NCBI GenBank assembly: GCA_964630925.1
Contig: CAZVZK010000001.1
Location: forward strand, 62,001-126,000
Direction: 5' to 3'
DNA length: 64,000 bases
Source: RGDT01 sp964630925
GTDB lineage: Bacteria > Planctomycetota > Planctomycetia > Gemmatales > Gemmataceae
Shown here: piece after piece, positions 56,318 through 64,000 of the stretch
Numbering within the stretch: position 1 is the first letter of the stretch
How the letters are laid out: every line of letters starts with the position of its first letter
Translations under genes and position numbers: made by a program
Notes under the pieces: model-generated
Told to the model about the DNA's origin: nothing
Database searches by the model: none
Seen by the model: the letters and a program-made list of their open reading frames with translations, nothing else

Positions 56318-57277
56318 TCACCGCCCCGGCAGCATGCGTGCCAGCCCGGCGGCCCCCCACGACGTGGACGCCACGCTGAGGAACTGATTCTTGCCGTGCG
56401 GGTCGCCGTTATCAAAGTCGCGCTGCACCGGCTTCGCCCGCGTCACCACCTTCCATGACCCGTCCGCGTATTGATTCCGCACGAGCCACCACGCCGCCCG
56501 ACGGCAGGCGGCATCGTCCCCGCCCGTCGCCCGCAGGACGAACAGCGCCTGCCCCGTCGCGTAGGCGTCACTGGACCGGCCCTTCTCCTGCGCCCACCCG
56601 CCGTCGTCGCGCTGCACCGCGACGAGGGCCGCCCGCGCCTCCTTCCTCTCGCCCTCCGCGCCGCCGAGCTGGTGCAACCCCCAGAGGCGGAACGCCATGT
56701 CCTCGGTGCGGGCGTCACGGGCCTTGCCGAGCCATTTGAGCGCCTCCTCCGCCGCCTTCTCAACCCTCGGTTTCTGGCCCTCATCGGCGTGCTTGCGCAT
56801 CTGCACGAGCGCGAGGACCGCCAGCGTCACCCGCGACTCCTGCGAAGGCGGACGCACGCACGACGGATCCCACGCCCCGCTCTTGAGCTGGACCTTCAGC
56901 AGATACTCGACGACGGCACGGCTCGTCTCGTCCGGCGCCCGGCCGGCGAGGGTCATGGCCCACAGCCCGTAGGCCGCCGTGAACGCCCCGCCGCCGATGT
57001 GCTTCCCTTCGCGCATGGTGGCCGCGGTCTTGCGGAAATGCTCGTGGGCGTGATCGCCCTGCGACTTCATCCACGCCGCGTCGTCGCCGCCCGCCTCTGC
57101 CACGGCGAGCATGGGCAGGGTCTGGTGGTGGCAGGAGAAGCAGACGCGGTTCTTCTGCCAGCTCTTGCCGGCCTTGTGGACGACGGCGACGGCGCGCGTC
57201 AGGGCCGACCGCAGGGCCTCCCCGGTGAGGGGCGGAGGCGCCGCGGCCGCCGGGAGCAGGAGGAGGAGCGGACTCAT
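56318..57277 (-). CDS. Secreted prenyltransferase/cyclase-fold protein with CXXCH
   Basis: 319 residues with a signal peptide. Residues 45-60 contain a heme-c-type motif CFSCH (VCFSCHHQTLPML). The rest is an alpha/alpha toroid with squalene cyclase/prenyltransferase-like repeats (GAWDPSCVRPPSQESRVTLAVLAL, DDGGWAQEKGRSSDAYATGQALFVL, YADGSWKVVTRAKP). Planctomycete proteins of this kind occur in cytochrome-rich contexts; no cyclase DxDD motif is visible, so an enzymatic role is unlikely. Its ATG overlaps the upstream gene's stop by four bases. Confidence 0.75.
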   Translation of the reverse strand: MSPLLLLLPAAAAPPPLTGEALRSALTRAVAVVHKAGKSWQKNRVCFSCHHQTLPMLAVAEAGGDDAAWMKSQGDHAHEHFRKTAATMREGKHIGGGAFTAAYGLWAMTLAGRAPDETSRAVVEYLLKVQLKSGAWDPSCVRPPSQESRVTLAVLALVQMRKHADEGQKPRVEKAAEEALKWLGKARDARTEDMAFRLWGLHQLGGAEGERKEARAALVAVQRDDGGWAQEKGRSSDAYATGQALFVLRATGGDDAACRRAAWWLVRNQYADGSWKVVTRAKPVQRDFDNGDPHGKNQFLSVASTSWGAAGLARMLPGR

Positions 57278-58035
57278 GTCATCATCATAGCAAGCCGGGC
57301 GTCATGCAGGGCGAGCGCCAGGCCGGCCCGGTGGCTCAGGCCCATCGGCGAGAATCCCAACGTCTTCGCCGCCGCGTCCCCGAACAGACACTCCACCCCC
57401 GTCCGCATGTCGGACGAATCCAGGTACGGGGCCAGGACCCAGCGTGTGTACTCGATCTCCTCGGCGTCGAGCGCCGGTGAGGTGCAGCCGGCCTGCGCCA
57501 TGACACGCCCCTCCTGGGCCATCAGCTCACCCAGCGTCGCCGCGTGCCCCTGGCGGTGGATGTGCCCCACGCGGTACAGCGTCGTCAGCACCTCCTCGCG
57601 CACCACCGCCGCCGTGGGCGGGTCGCTCGCCCAGAGCGTCACCGGCAGCCAGCCCTCGAACCAGGGCCGGCGGATCGCCGGCGGCGCAGACAGCCGGGCC
57701 GCGTATTCCAGTGAGTACCGGTTGGTCCACCCACCCGCCACGTCGTCCGCGACGGCCAGGCACACCCAGTTCGTCCCCGGCACGTCGGCCAGGTGGTGTG
57801 TCGCCTCCCGCACGGCATGCTCGGCCACGCCATCGGCGTCGATGGCGAGCAGGGTGTCGAGGAAGTCGGCGACGTGGCCTTTCGCCATCGGATTCAGCAG
57901 GAGGAACGGGTAGCGTGTCTCGTTCTTCTCCACGTCGAAGTTCAGGTGCAGATACGCCTTGAAGCGCTTGCGGTCACGCGGCAGGGCGTAGAAGGCAAGC
58001 TCCTCTGCCAGGAGCGGGACGTGGGTGAGGTGCAT
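57274..58035 (-). CDS. Hypothetical protein, 253 aa
   Basis: I do not recognise this family. The protein is soluble, mixed alpha/beta, beginning MHLTHVPLLAEELAFYALPRDRKRF and including an EYAARLSAPPAIRRPWFEGW stretch. No signal peptide or membrane segment is seen. It is the first gene of the operon with the prenyltransferase-fold and DUF58 genes, so a link to the cell envelope is possible. Confidence 0.55.
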   Translation of the reverse strand: MHLTHVPLLAEELAFYALPRDRKRFKAYLHLNFDVEKNETRYPFLLLNPMAKGHVADFLDTLLAIDADGVAEHAVREATHHLADVPGTNWVCLAVADDVAGGWTNRYSLEYAARLSAPPAIRRPWFEGWLPVTLWASDPPTAAVVREEVLTTLYRVGHIHRQGHAATLGELMAQEGRVMAQAGCTSPALDAEEIEYTRWVLAPYLDSSDMRTGVECLFGDAAAKTLGFSPMGLSHRAGLALALHDARLAMMMT

Positions 58036-58113
58036 ACATCCTCCTCCGACGGCGGCGAAGCGGTATGGACACCGCGCGGCAGCACCGGGCTCGCGCGGCC
58101 TCCGTCCTCCGAT

Positions 58114-59403
58114 TCACGGCTCCACGCCGGATCCCTTCCCGATGCAGTACAGGTGCCCGTCCGAGCGGATGAACAACTTGCCGCCGCTCACCGCCGGGCT
58201 GGCGTTGAACATCGCCCGCTCGCCGAGGTCGTTCGTCGCCACCAGCTTGTACTTCGGCGACGCCTCCACCACGAACGTCTTGCCGTCCCGCGTCAGGTAG
58301 TACAACTTGCCGTTGGCCATCACCGGAGAGGCGTAGAAGTTCCCCGCCCGCGGCAGGCGCTCCGAGTACACCGCCTCGCCGCTGTCCGCCTTCAGGCAGT
58401 GGGCGACGCCCGTCGCGTCGTTGGCGAAGTACAGGTGCCCCTCGTGGATGATCGGCGACGGCACGTTGGCCCCCGTCCGCCCCGTCCAAAGGCGGTTCGC
58501 CGCCGTCACGTCGCCGCGCCCGCCGGCCTTCACCGCCAGCGCCGTGACGCCATCGCGGCCTCCGAGGGAGTACACCACCCCCTCGTGTGCCACCACCGAC
58601 GGCACGATGTACCAGCGGATGTCGTTCTTGCAGGACCACAGCTCCGAGCCGTCCGCCGGGTCGAACGCCTGCACCTTGCCCACCCTGCCGTGCGTCCCCA
58701 GCACCAGCTCGGACTTGCCGCCCTTCACCTTCACCAGCGTCGGCGTGCCCCACGCCTCCTTGATGTCGCGCACCCGCCACACCTCCTTGCCCGTCTTCCT
58801 GTGCAGCCCGAACAGCGACTCGCTCTCGATGCTCGCGTTGACGATCACCACGTCACCATGCACCACCGGCGAGGCCCCGGAGCCGAAGCCGTTGAGGCTC
58901 GAGCCCAGGTCGGCCTGCCAGAGCTGCTTGCCTTCGAGGTCGAACGCGAACGCCCCGGTCTTGCCGAAGAACGCGTACAGACGCTCGCCGTCGCACGCCA
59001 GCGTGCTGGAGGCGTAGCCGTGATCATCGCGGATGCGCGACTGCTCGGGCAGCTTCGGCTTCACCGTCCTGTCCCAGACGATCTTGCCCGTGCCGGCGTC
59101 GAGGCACACGACGTGGAGTCTCAGGTCCTCCTGATCGCCCTTCGCCTTACCGGGCACGTTGTAGCCGCTGAAGCAGGTGAGGTAGACGTTACCCTTGACG
59201 ATGATCGGGCTGGAGGAGCCGGCGCCGGGCAGGGCCGTCTTCCAGGCGATGCTCTCCTTCGGCCCCCAGGTGGTGGGCACGCCCTTGTCTTCGGAGACTC
59301 CCATCCCCGTCGGCCCGCGGAACCGCGGCCAGTCGGCGGCCATCACACCGACGAGTACCAGGGACGAGCAAACGAGGGACGTCAGCGAACGGGAGAGCTT
59401 CAT
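58114..59403 (-). CDS. PQQ-binding-like beta-propeller protein
   Basis: 429 residues. Signal peptide (LTSLVCSSLVLVGVMAA), then ADWPRFRGPTGMGVSEDKG, the classical start of planctomycete PQQ-like outer proteins (WPxFRGP). Blades follow: ESIAWKTALPGAGSSSPIIV, GKIVWDRTVKPKL, LFGLHRKTGKEVWRVRD, and a last RSDGHLYCIG. The ATG at 59403 is preferred to 59415 because GGAG lies six bases upstream. It probably works outside the cytoplasm as a scaffold or ligand-binding protein. Confidence 0.88.
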   Translation of the reverse strand: MKLSRSLTSLVCSSLVLVGVMAADWPRFRGPTGMGVSEDKGVPTTWGPKESIAWKTALPGAGSSSPIIVKGNVYLTCFSGYNVPGKAKGDQEDLRLHVVCLDAGTGKIVWDRTVKPKLPEQSRIRDDHGYASSTLACDGERLYAFFGKTGAFAFDLEGKQLWQADLGSSLNGFGSGASPVVHGDVVIVNASIESESLFGLHRKTGKEVWRVRDIKEAWGTPTLVKVKGGKSELVLGTHGRVGKVQAFDPADGSELWSCKNDIRWYIVPSVVAHEGVVYSLGGRDGVTALAVKAGGRGDVTAANRLWTGRTGANVPSPIIHEGHLYFANDATGVAHCLKADSGEAVYSERLPRAGNFYASPVMANGKLYYLTRDGKTFVVEASPKYKLVATNDLGERAMFNASPAVSGGKLFIRSDGHLYCIGKGSGVEP

Positions 59404-59549
59404 CGGTAACTCCATCGGCGGCAGGCTGCCATCACTCCCCGTTACCCTATCGCCCGCCGGCTTCCGCGGCCCCCACGTCCTCCTGACGTCGAGCGGCCAT
59501 CACGGTTGTTACAATGACGGGGTCAGAGGCCCGCCAGGGAGGATGCCCC

Positions 59550-60299
59550 ATGTCCGCGACCGCCACCGTCCCCGTCCCGTGGACGCCGACGGGCCGTGAG
59601 TTCCACCGCTTCAGCGTGGACGACTACCACCGCATGGGTGATCTGTGCATCTTCCCGCACAAGACGCGCATCCACCTCCTCGACGGGCTGATCGTGTGGA
59701 AGTGGCCGCCGTGGGGCCACACCGGCATGATCACCGATCAGTATCGATTCAGCGTGGATCAGTACCACCGCCTCGCCGAGGCCGGCCTCATCACGAAGAA
59801 GGACCGCGTCGTCCTCCTGGAGGGCCTTCTGGTTCGCAAGATGACCGTCCACCCACCACACGCCACCGCCCTGGAGAATTGCTACCAGCTTCTCCTTTTC
59901 CTCCTGAATGGCCTCGGTTGGACGGTGCGCAGCCAGCTCCCGATCACCCTGGCCGCCAGCGAGCCCGAGCCGGACGTGGTCGTCGCCCGCGGTGCGCGGG
60001 CCACCTACGCTTCCCGCCACCCGCTGCCTGCCGACCTCGGCCTCCTCATCGAAGTAGCCGATTCCTCGCTCCGGGATGACCGGGTCGATTCCGCCCGCTT
60101 TTACGCCGACGCACGCATCCCCGTCTACTGGATCGTCAACCTCGTGGACCGCCAGGTCGAGGTCTTGACCCTCCCCTCCGGCCCCTGCGCCGCCCCCGCC
60201 TACGCCCAACAGCAGGTCTTCCTCCCCGGTCAGGCCGTCCCCGTCGTCCTCGACGGCGTCACCGTCGGCCACCTCGCCGTCAACGACCTCCTGCCCTGA
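59550..60299 (+). CDS. Uma2-family protein (DUF820) with duplicated start
   Basis: 249 residues. PD-(D/E)XK nuclease-like Uma2 fold: LPITLAASEPEPDVVVARGAR (catalytic Asp/Glu), LGLLIEVADSSLRDDR (the E of the active site), KxxxYADARIPVYWIVNLVDRQVEV. Unusually the N-terminal module occurs twice: F-H-R-F-S-V-D-D-Y-H-R-M...LLDGLIVWKW, then Y-R-F-S-V-D-Q-Y-H-R-L...LLEGLLVRKM. Such genes are numerous in planctomycetes and cyanobacteria, sometimes as transposon passengers. An ATG with AGGGAGG ribosome site is used; TACAAT lies 35 bases upstream. Confidence 0.88.
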   Translation: MSATATVPVPWTPTGREFHRFSVDDYHRMGDLCIFPHKTRIHLLDGLIVWKWPPWGHTGMITDQYRFSVDQYHRLAEAGLITKKDRVVLLEGLLVRKMTVHPPHATALENCYQLLLFLLNGLGWTVRSQLPITLAASEPEPDVVVARGARATYASRHPLPADLGLLIEVADSSLRDDRVDSARFYADARIPVYWIVNLVDRQVEVLTLPSGPCAAPAYAQQQVFLPGQAVPVVLDGVTVGHLAVNDLLP

Positions 60300-60308
60300 G
60301 ACCCTCGC

Positions 60309-61532
60309 ATGCTCCAGGCCGCCGAAGCCCTCCAGGCCATCCTCGCCCGCTGCCGGCCGCTGCCGCCGGAGCCGTCGGCGCCCGCGCCCGGCCTCGTCCT
60401 CGCCGAGCCGATCCTCAGCGACCTCGACATGCCGCCCTTCGACAAGTCGCTCATGGACGGCTACGCCGTCCGCGCCGCCGACGGCCCCGGTGACCGCGAC
60501 GTGGCGGGCGAGATCCTCGCCGGCCAGATGCCGACGTTCACCCTCCGCCCCGACACCTGCGTCCGCATCATGACCGGCGCGCCGATCCCCGACGGGGCCG
60601 ACGCCGTCATCCCGCACGAGCTGACCACCATCCAGGGCGAGGGCGTCGTCACCGTCCCTGCCATCAGGCCCGGCGCCAACATCCACCGCCGCGCCAGTGA
60701 ATACCCTCGGGGCAAGGAACTGATCGCCGCCGGCACCCCGCTGCGCCCGCAGGAGATCGGCGTCCTCGCCGCCGTGGGGCGTGTGACCGTGAGCGTCATC
60801 CCGCCGCCGCGTGTCGCCATCCTCGCGACCGGCGACGAGCTGGTTGAGCCGCCGGATGGCCCTGGCCCCGGACAGATCCGTAACTCCAACGGCCCACTGC
60901 TCGCCGCCCTCGTCCGCCAGGCCGGCTCCGCGCCCCACCTGCTCGGCATCGGCCGCGACAGCGTCGAGTCGCTCACCCCGCTCATCGCAGAGGGCCTGGG
61001 GTCGGCCCATGTCCTCGTCCTGGCCGGCGGCGTCTCCGCTGGCAAACTCGACCTCGTCCCCGGCGTCCTCGCCTCGCTCGGCGTGACGGCCCACATCCAC
61101 AAGGTCAACATGAAACCCGGCAAGCCGCTGTTGTTCGGGACCACGCGGGGGGGGGCGGGGGGGGGATTAGCCGAAGGCCCACCCCCATCGATACCCGAGG
61201 GTCGGCTCGTCTTCGGCCTGCCGGGAAACCCCGTGAGTGCGTTCGTCTGCTTCGAGCTGTTCGTCCGCCCATCCCTCGATACACTCGCCGGACGGCCCCG
61301 CGTCGGCCTGCCCCGCAAGACGCTCCCTCTCGCCGAGGCGCTCACCCATCGGAGCGACCGCCCGACCTACCACCCGGCGGCGATTGAGGGCGACACCGTG
61401 CGGGCAGTCCCGTGGAAGGCGTCGGCGGACCTCGTGAGCCTGCTGGCGGCGAACGCCCTCATCGTCCTGCCCGCTGGCGACGTGACCCTGCCCGCCGGCG
61501 CGGCTGTGGAAACACTGGCCCTGGACGTCTAA
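60309..61532 (+). CDS. moeA: Molybdopterin molybdenumtransferase MoeA
   Basis: 407 residues. Molybdenum cofactor synthesis: inserts molybdate into adenylated molybdopterin. Motifs: MPPFDKSLMDGYAVRA, RIMTGAPIPDGADAVIPHE, ILATGDELVEP..GQIRNSNGPLLAAL, LAGGVSAGKLDLVPGVL, KVNMKPGKPLLFG and VFGLPGNPVSAF. The link between KPLLFG and VFGLPGNP contains an extra RGGAGGGLAEGPPPSIPEG, longer than normal and encoded by G-runs. It follows the Uma2 gene by nine bases. Confidence 0.96.
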   Translation: MLQAAEALQAILARCRPLPPEPSAPAPGLVLAEPILSDLDMPPFDKSLMDGYAVRAADGPGDRDVAGEILAGQMPTFTLRPDTCVRIMTGAPIPDGADAVIPHELTTIQGEGVVTVPAIRPGANIHRRASEYPRGKELIAAGTPLRPQEIGVLAAVGRVTVSVIPPPRVAILATGDELVEPPDGPGPGQIRNSNGPLLAALVRQAGSAPHLLGIGRDSVESLTPLIAEGLGSAHVLVLAGGVSAGKLDLVPGVLASLGVTAHIHKVNMKPGKPLLFGTTRGGAGGGLAEGPPPSIPEGRLVFGLPGNPVSAFVCFELFVRPSLDTLAGRPRVGLPRKTLPLAEALTHRSDRPTYHPAAIEGDTVRAVPWKASADLVSLLAANALIVLPAGDVTLPAGAAVETLALDV

Positions 61533-61534
61533 TC

Positions 61535-63271
61535 ATGCCTTCATCCTGGCGGCTCCTGGCGTGCGCGGGTGTCTCGTCCGCCCTCCTTTACGCCTCCTTC
61601 TTCCCGATCAACTTCGGCTGGCTCGCGTGGGTCGCCTTTGTGCCGTGGCTCTCCCTGGCAGCCTGTGAGCGACATCCGCGTCTGTACCTCCTCTGCTGGC
61701 TCGGCGCGCTGCCCGTCGCCTTTGGATGCCTCAGCTGGGTGCCCGTCGCCGACTGGCGCATGTCGTTCGCCTGGCTCGTGTTGGGCACCTACTTCTCGCT
61801 GCATTACCCCCTCGCGCTGTACCTCGTGCGTCTCCTGTGGAGGCGGCTCGGCCTCGCGCTGACGTTCTCCTTCCCGCTCGTGTGGGTGGCGATGGAGTAC
61901 TTCCGCGCCAACTTCGCCGGCGGGTTCGCCACGCTCATCCTCGGCCACTACCGGCACGACTGGCCCGGCGGCTTCGCGTGGTTCCTCCTCGGCCACTCGC
62001 AGCACGAATTCCTCGAGGCCGTCCAGATCGCCGACCTCGGCGGCGTCTACGCCGTCAGCTTCGTCGTCGCGATGGCCAACGGCCTGCTGTACGAGGCCGT
62101 CGCCGCCCGCTGGCAGAAGCCACGCTTCACGCCCCAGGCCCTGCTCGTGCAGGCAGTGATCGTCGGCGTGGTGCTGGGCGGCACGCTGGGTTACGGCATG
62201 TGGCGGCTGCGTCAGGAGGCCGACGTGCCGGGGCCGCGTATCGCCCTGCTCCAGGGGAGCATCGACCAGCGCATCCGCAACGCCGTGTGGTTCGACGACA
62301 GGATGCGCGAGGAGGCGTTCCGCACCCAGGAGGAGGAGTACCGGGGCCTGTGCCGGCTGGCGATGGAGCAGAAGCCCCTGATGCTCGTCTGGCCGGAGAC
62401 CGCCAGGCCCGGCGCGTGGGCCGAGATGGACGGCAGGCCGCTGCCGAAGCCCGCCGAGAGCGCCGACAAGCTCGTCGCGGACTTCCCGGCGGCGCACCTC
62501 ATCGGCCTGAACGTCGTCGAGTTCCGCGACGACCTCAACAACCCGCTGGAGTTCAACTCCGCCCTGCTGTTCGGCCAGGGCAACCCGCGTCTCCTGGACC
62601 GCTACGACAAGGCGCACCGCGTCCCGTTCGGCGAGTACATCCCGATGCAGCGCTGGCTGAAGTTCCTCAGCTGGCTCGCGCCGTACCCCGGCGACTACGG
62701 CGTCACGCCCGGCAAGCGCTTCACACGCTTCTCCATCCCCGGCGCCACCTTCGGCGTCATGATCTGCTACGAGGACACCGTCGCCGCCATCGGCCGCGAG
62801 TACGCCGGCGTCGATTTCCTCGTCAACATCTCCAACGATGGCTGGTTCGACGGCACCAGCGAGCACGACCAGCACCTCGCCATCTCGCGCTTCCGCGCCG
62901 TCGAGGCCCGCCGCTCCCTCGTCCGCGCCGTCAACATGGGCGTCTCCGCCGTCATCGACGGCTCGGGCCGCGTCCTCACGCCGCGCCAGTATTACCCGGG
63001 CGGCGCCGCGTGGGTCGTCCCACCGCGGCAGCGCCGCTCGATGCCCGCCAACGAGTGGGGCCGCTTCAAGAAGATGTCGTGCGTCGTCGTCGCCGACGTG
63101 CCCATCGACTCGCGCCCGAGCGTCTACGCCCTCATCGGCGACGCCTTCGCGCAGCTCCTTTGCGTGCTACTCTTGACCGCGTTGATCGTGTGCCGATGGA
63201 GCAAGCCCCATGACGACCCCGCCGCCCCCGCCGCCGAAGAACACGGCCCTGGGCGTCCTGTTCCTGCGTGA
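61535..63271 (+). CDS. lnt: Apolipoprotein N-acyltransferase
   Basis: 578 residues. Several N-terminal membrane helices (LLYASFFPINFGWLAWVAFVPWLSL; TFSFPLVWVAMEYFRANFAGG) precede a nitrilase domain with the catalytic triad: Glu in VWPETARPG, Lys in RYDKAHRVPFGEYIPM, Cys in MICYEDTV; also VNISNDGWFDGT. It adds the third acyl chain to lipoproteins in the cytoplasmic membrane, in line with the diderm envelope. It begins two bases after the moeA stop. The alpha/beta-hydrolase gene starts inside its last 62 bases. Confidence 0.95.
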   Translation: MPSSWRLLACAGVSSALLYASFFPINFGWLAWVAFVPWLSLAACERHPRLYLLCWLGALPVAFGCLSWVPVADWRMSFAWLVLGTYFSLHYPLALYLVRLLWRRLGLALTFSFPLVWVAMEYFRANFAGGFATLILGHYRHDWPGGFAWFLLGHSQHEFLEAVQIADLGGVYAVSFVVAMANGLLYEAVAARWQKPRFTPQALLVQAVIVGVVLGGTLGYGMWRLRQEADVPGPRIALLQGSIDQRIRNAVWFDDRMREEAFRTQEEEYRGLCRLAMEQKPLMLVWPETARPGAWAEMDGRPLPKPAESADKLVADFPAAHLIGLNVVEFRDDLNNPLEFNSALLFGQGNPRLLDRYDKAHRVPFGEYIPMQRWLKFLSWLAPYPGDYGVTPGKRFTRFSIPGATFGVMICYEDTVAAIGREYAGVDFLVNISNDGWFDGTSEHDQHLAISRFRAVEARRSLVRAVNMGVSAVIDGSGRVLTPRQYYPGGAAWVVPPRQRRSMPANEWGRFKKMSCVVVADVPIDSRPSVYALIGDAFAQLLCVLLLTALIVCRWSKPHDDPAAPAAEEHGPGRPVPA

Positions 63272-64000
63272 TGTGCCGTTCTGGACGGCACGCCCGTGGC
63301 TGCGCCGGCTGGCGCTGCTCGTCTACGCCTATGTGGTGATCCTGCTCATGCTCCTCTTCCTCGAGACGCGCCTGTTGCACCCCGGCTCCTGGGCCGACAA
63401 GGAGGTTTCCCCCCCGCCTCCGGGCGCCACGGACCTCACCGTCACCCTCGCCGACGGGACGCCCATCCGCGCCCGCTGGCACGAGCCGCCGGGCTGGTCC
63501 CCCGCCGACGGCGCGATCCTCCTCTCCCACGGCAACGGCGGCAACCTGAGCCACCGCGACTGGCAGGCCGACCTCTGGCGCAAGCACGGCTTCAAGCAGG
63601 GGATGCTCGTGTACGACTACCCCGGCTACGGCAACAGTGGAGGCGCGCCCGTCGAGTCGGCGCTGTACGCCGCCGGCGACGCCTGCCACGCCTGGCTCGT
63701 GAAGGAGAAGAAGGTCGCCGCGCGCGACATCATCCTCCTCGGCGAGTCGCTCGGCGGCGCCATCACCATCGACATGGCGACGCGCCTGCCGCACAAAGCC
63801 GTCATCACGATGGGCGCCTTCACGTCGTTCCCCGACATGGCGCAGTACCGCTTCCCCTGGCTGCCGGCCCGGTGGCTCGTCCGCAACCAGCTCAACAACC
63901 TGGCGAAGGTGCCGAAGGTGCGCCTGTTCATCGCGCACGGCACCGCCGACCCGGTGATCCCGCCGGGGCACGGCCCGCGTCTGCACGCCGCCGCCGCCGA
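63210..64000 (+). CDS. Alpha/beta hydrolase, N-terminal part
   Basis: At least 263 residues; the gene leaves the window at the right edge. A Pro-rich start and one transmembrane helix (about 30-50, LALLVYAYVVILLMLLFLE) anchor an alpha/beta-hydrolase domain: ILLSHGNGGNLS (oxyanion hole), YDYPGYGNSGG, LLGESLGGAI (nucleophile Ser elbow G-E-S-L-G) and LFIAHGTADPVIP (Asp). It resembles BAAT/YqiA-type or BEM46-like membrane hydrolases. The start overlaps lnt by 62 bases. The C-terminal catalytic His lies beyond the window. Confidence 0.8.
   Translation, partial: MTTPPPPPPKNTALGVLFLRDVPFWTARPWLRRLALLVYAYVVILLMLLFLETRLLHPGSWADKEVSPPPPGATDLTVTLADGTPIRARWHEPPGWSPADGAILLSHGNGGNLSHRDWQADLWRKHGFKQGMLVYDYPGYGNSGGAPVESALYAAGDACHAWLVKEKKVAARDIILLGESLGGAITIDMATRLPHKAVITMGAFTSFPDMAQYRFPWLPARWLVRNQLNNLAKVPKVRLFIAHGTADPVIPPGHGPRLHAAAA

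Overview
The window is GC-rich chromosomal DNA, gene-dense on both strands, and almost certainly from a planctomycete of the Gemmataceae type. Evidence: two DUF1559 pseudopilin-like proteins with type IV prepilin N-termini, an ECF-type sigma factor overlapping a Ser/Thr kinase with a WD40 tail, PQQ-type beta-propeller proteins with signal peptides, a CXXCH prenyltransferase-fold protein, a Uma2 protein, and zinc-ribbon/propeller proteins. I see no rRNA, tRNA, CRISPR array or intact insertion sequence.

Layout. 1-7569: housekeeping and hypothetical genes (partial metallo-beta-lactamase, DUF1559, propeller protein, PH-like membrane protein, metallophosphoesterase, polytopic membrane protein). 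7725-13809: a two-component cluster on the minus strand. It encodes a globin-coupled sensor histidine kinase, a double receiver, a receiver-PAS kinase, a receiver-ANTAR protein, a CBS-pair protein and a sigma-54 activator. 14099-20864: csrA and a set of small stress-type genes (PEBP lipoprotein, solitary acyltransferase domain, TerB-like, DUF3185-like, DUF1328, VIT1/CCC1, hemolysin III, desaturase, DUF3309), with decayed copies of three of them between the genes. 21229-32223: one unbroken eleven-gene hoxEFUYH-protease-hypABFCDE operon for a bidirectional NAD-linked [NiFe] hydrogenase. 32461-39205, divergent: universal stress protein, baeRF-like protein, DUF2934 protein, pyruvate:ferredoxin oxidoreductase and a membrane protein. 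39252-40610: a second desaturase. 40818-64000: ordinary planctomycete genes (TenA-like, dienelactone hydrolase, sigma/kinase, DUF1559, PQQ propellers, ABC/glycosyltransferase pair, DUF58, Uma2, moeA, lnt, partial alpha/beta hydrolase).

How it fits together. About 33 kb (7.7-40.6 kb) reads as an oxygen-responsive anaerobic-survival island. A heme-globin kinase would sense O2. The receivers and a sigma-54 activator would transmit the signal. Near-consensus sigma-54 promoters (GG-N10-GC) lie before the hox operon, the USP-PFOR operon, the CBS gene, the DUF1328 gene and the PEBP gene. The divergent hox/USP region and the CBS promoter share an inverted repeat CCGCAC-N7/8-GTGCGG placed about 70-105 bp upstream of the predicted starts, a plausible activator site. 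PFOR plus a bidirectional hydrogenase would allow pyruvate fermentation with H2 production or consumption. The USP, CBS, desaturase, iron-transporter and CsrA genes recall the mycobacterial DosR dormancy regulon, here built on sigma-54. This integration is inferred; individual gene calls are mostly secure.

Other notable points are a 162-bp TIR-bounded palindromic element inserted in frame in hypF, paired palindromes running into the end of a PH-like gene, and a 355-bp TIR-flanked relic before the sigma/kinase pair.
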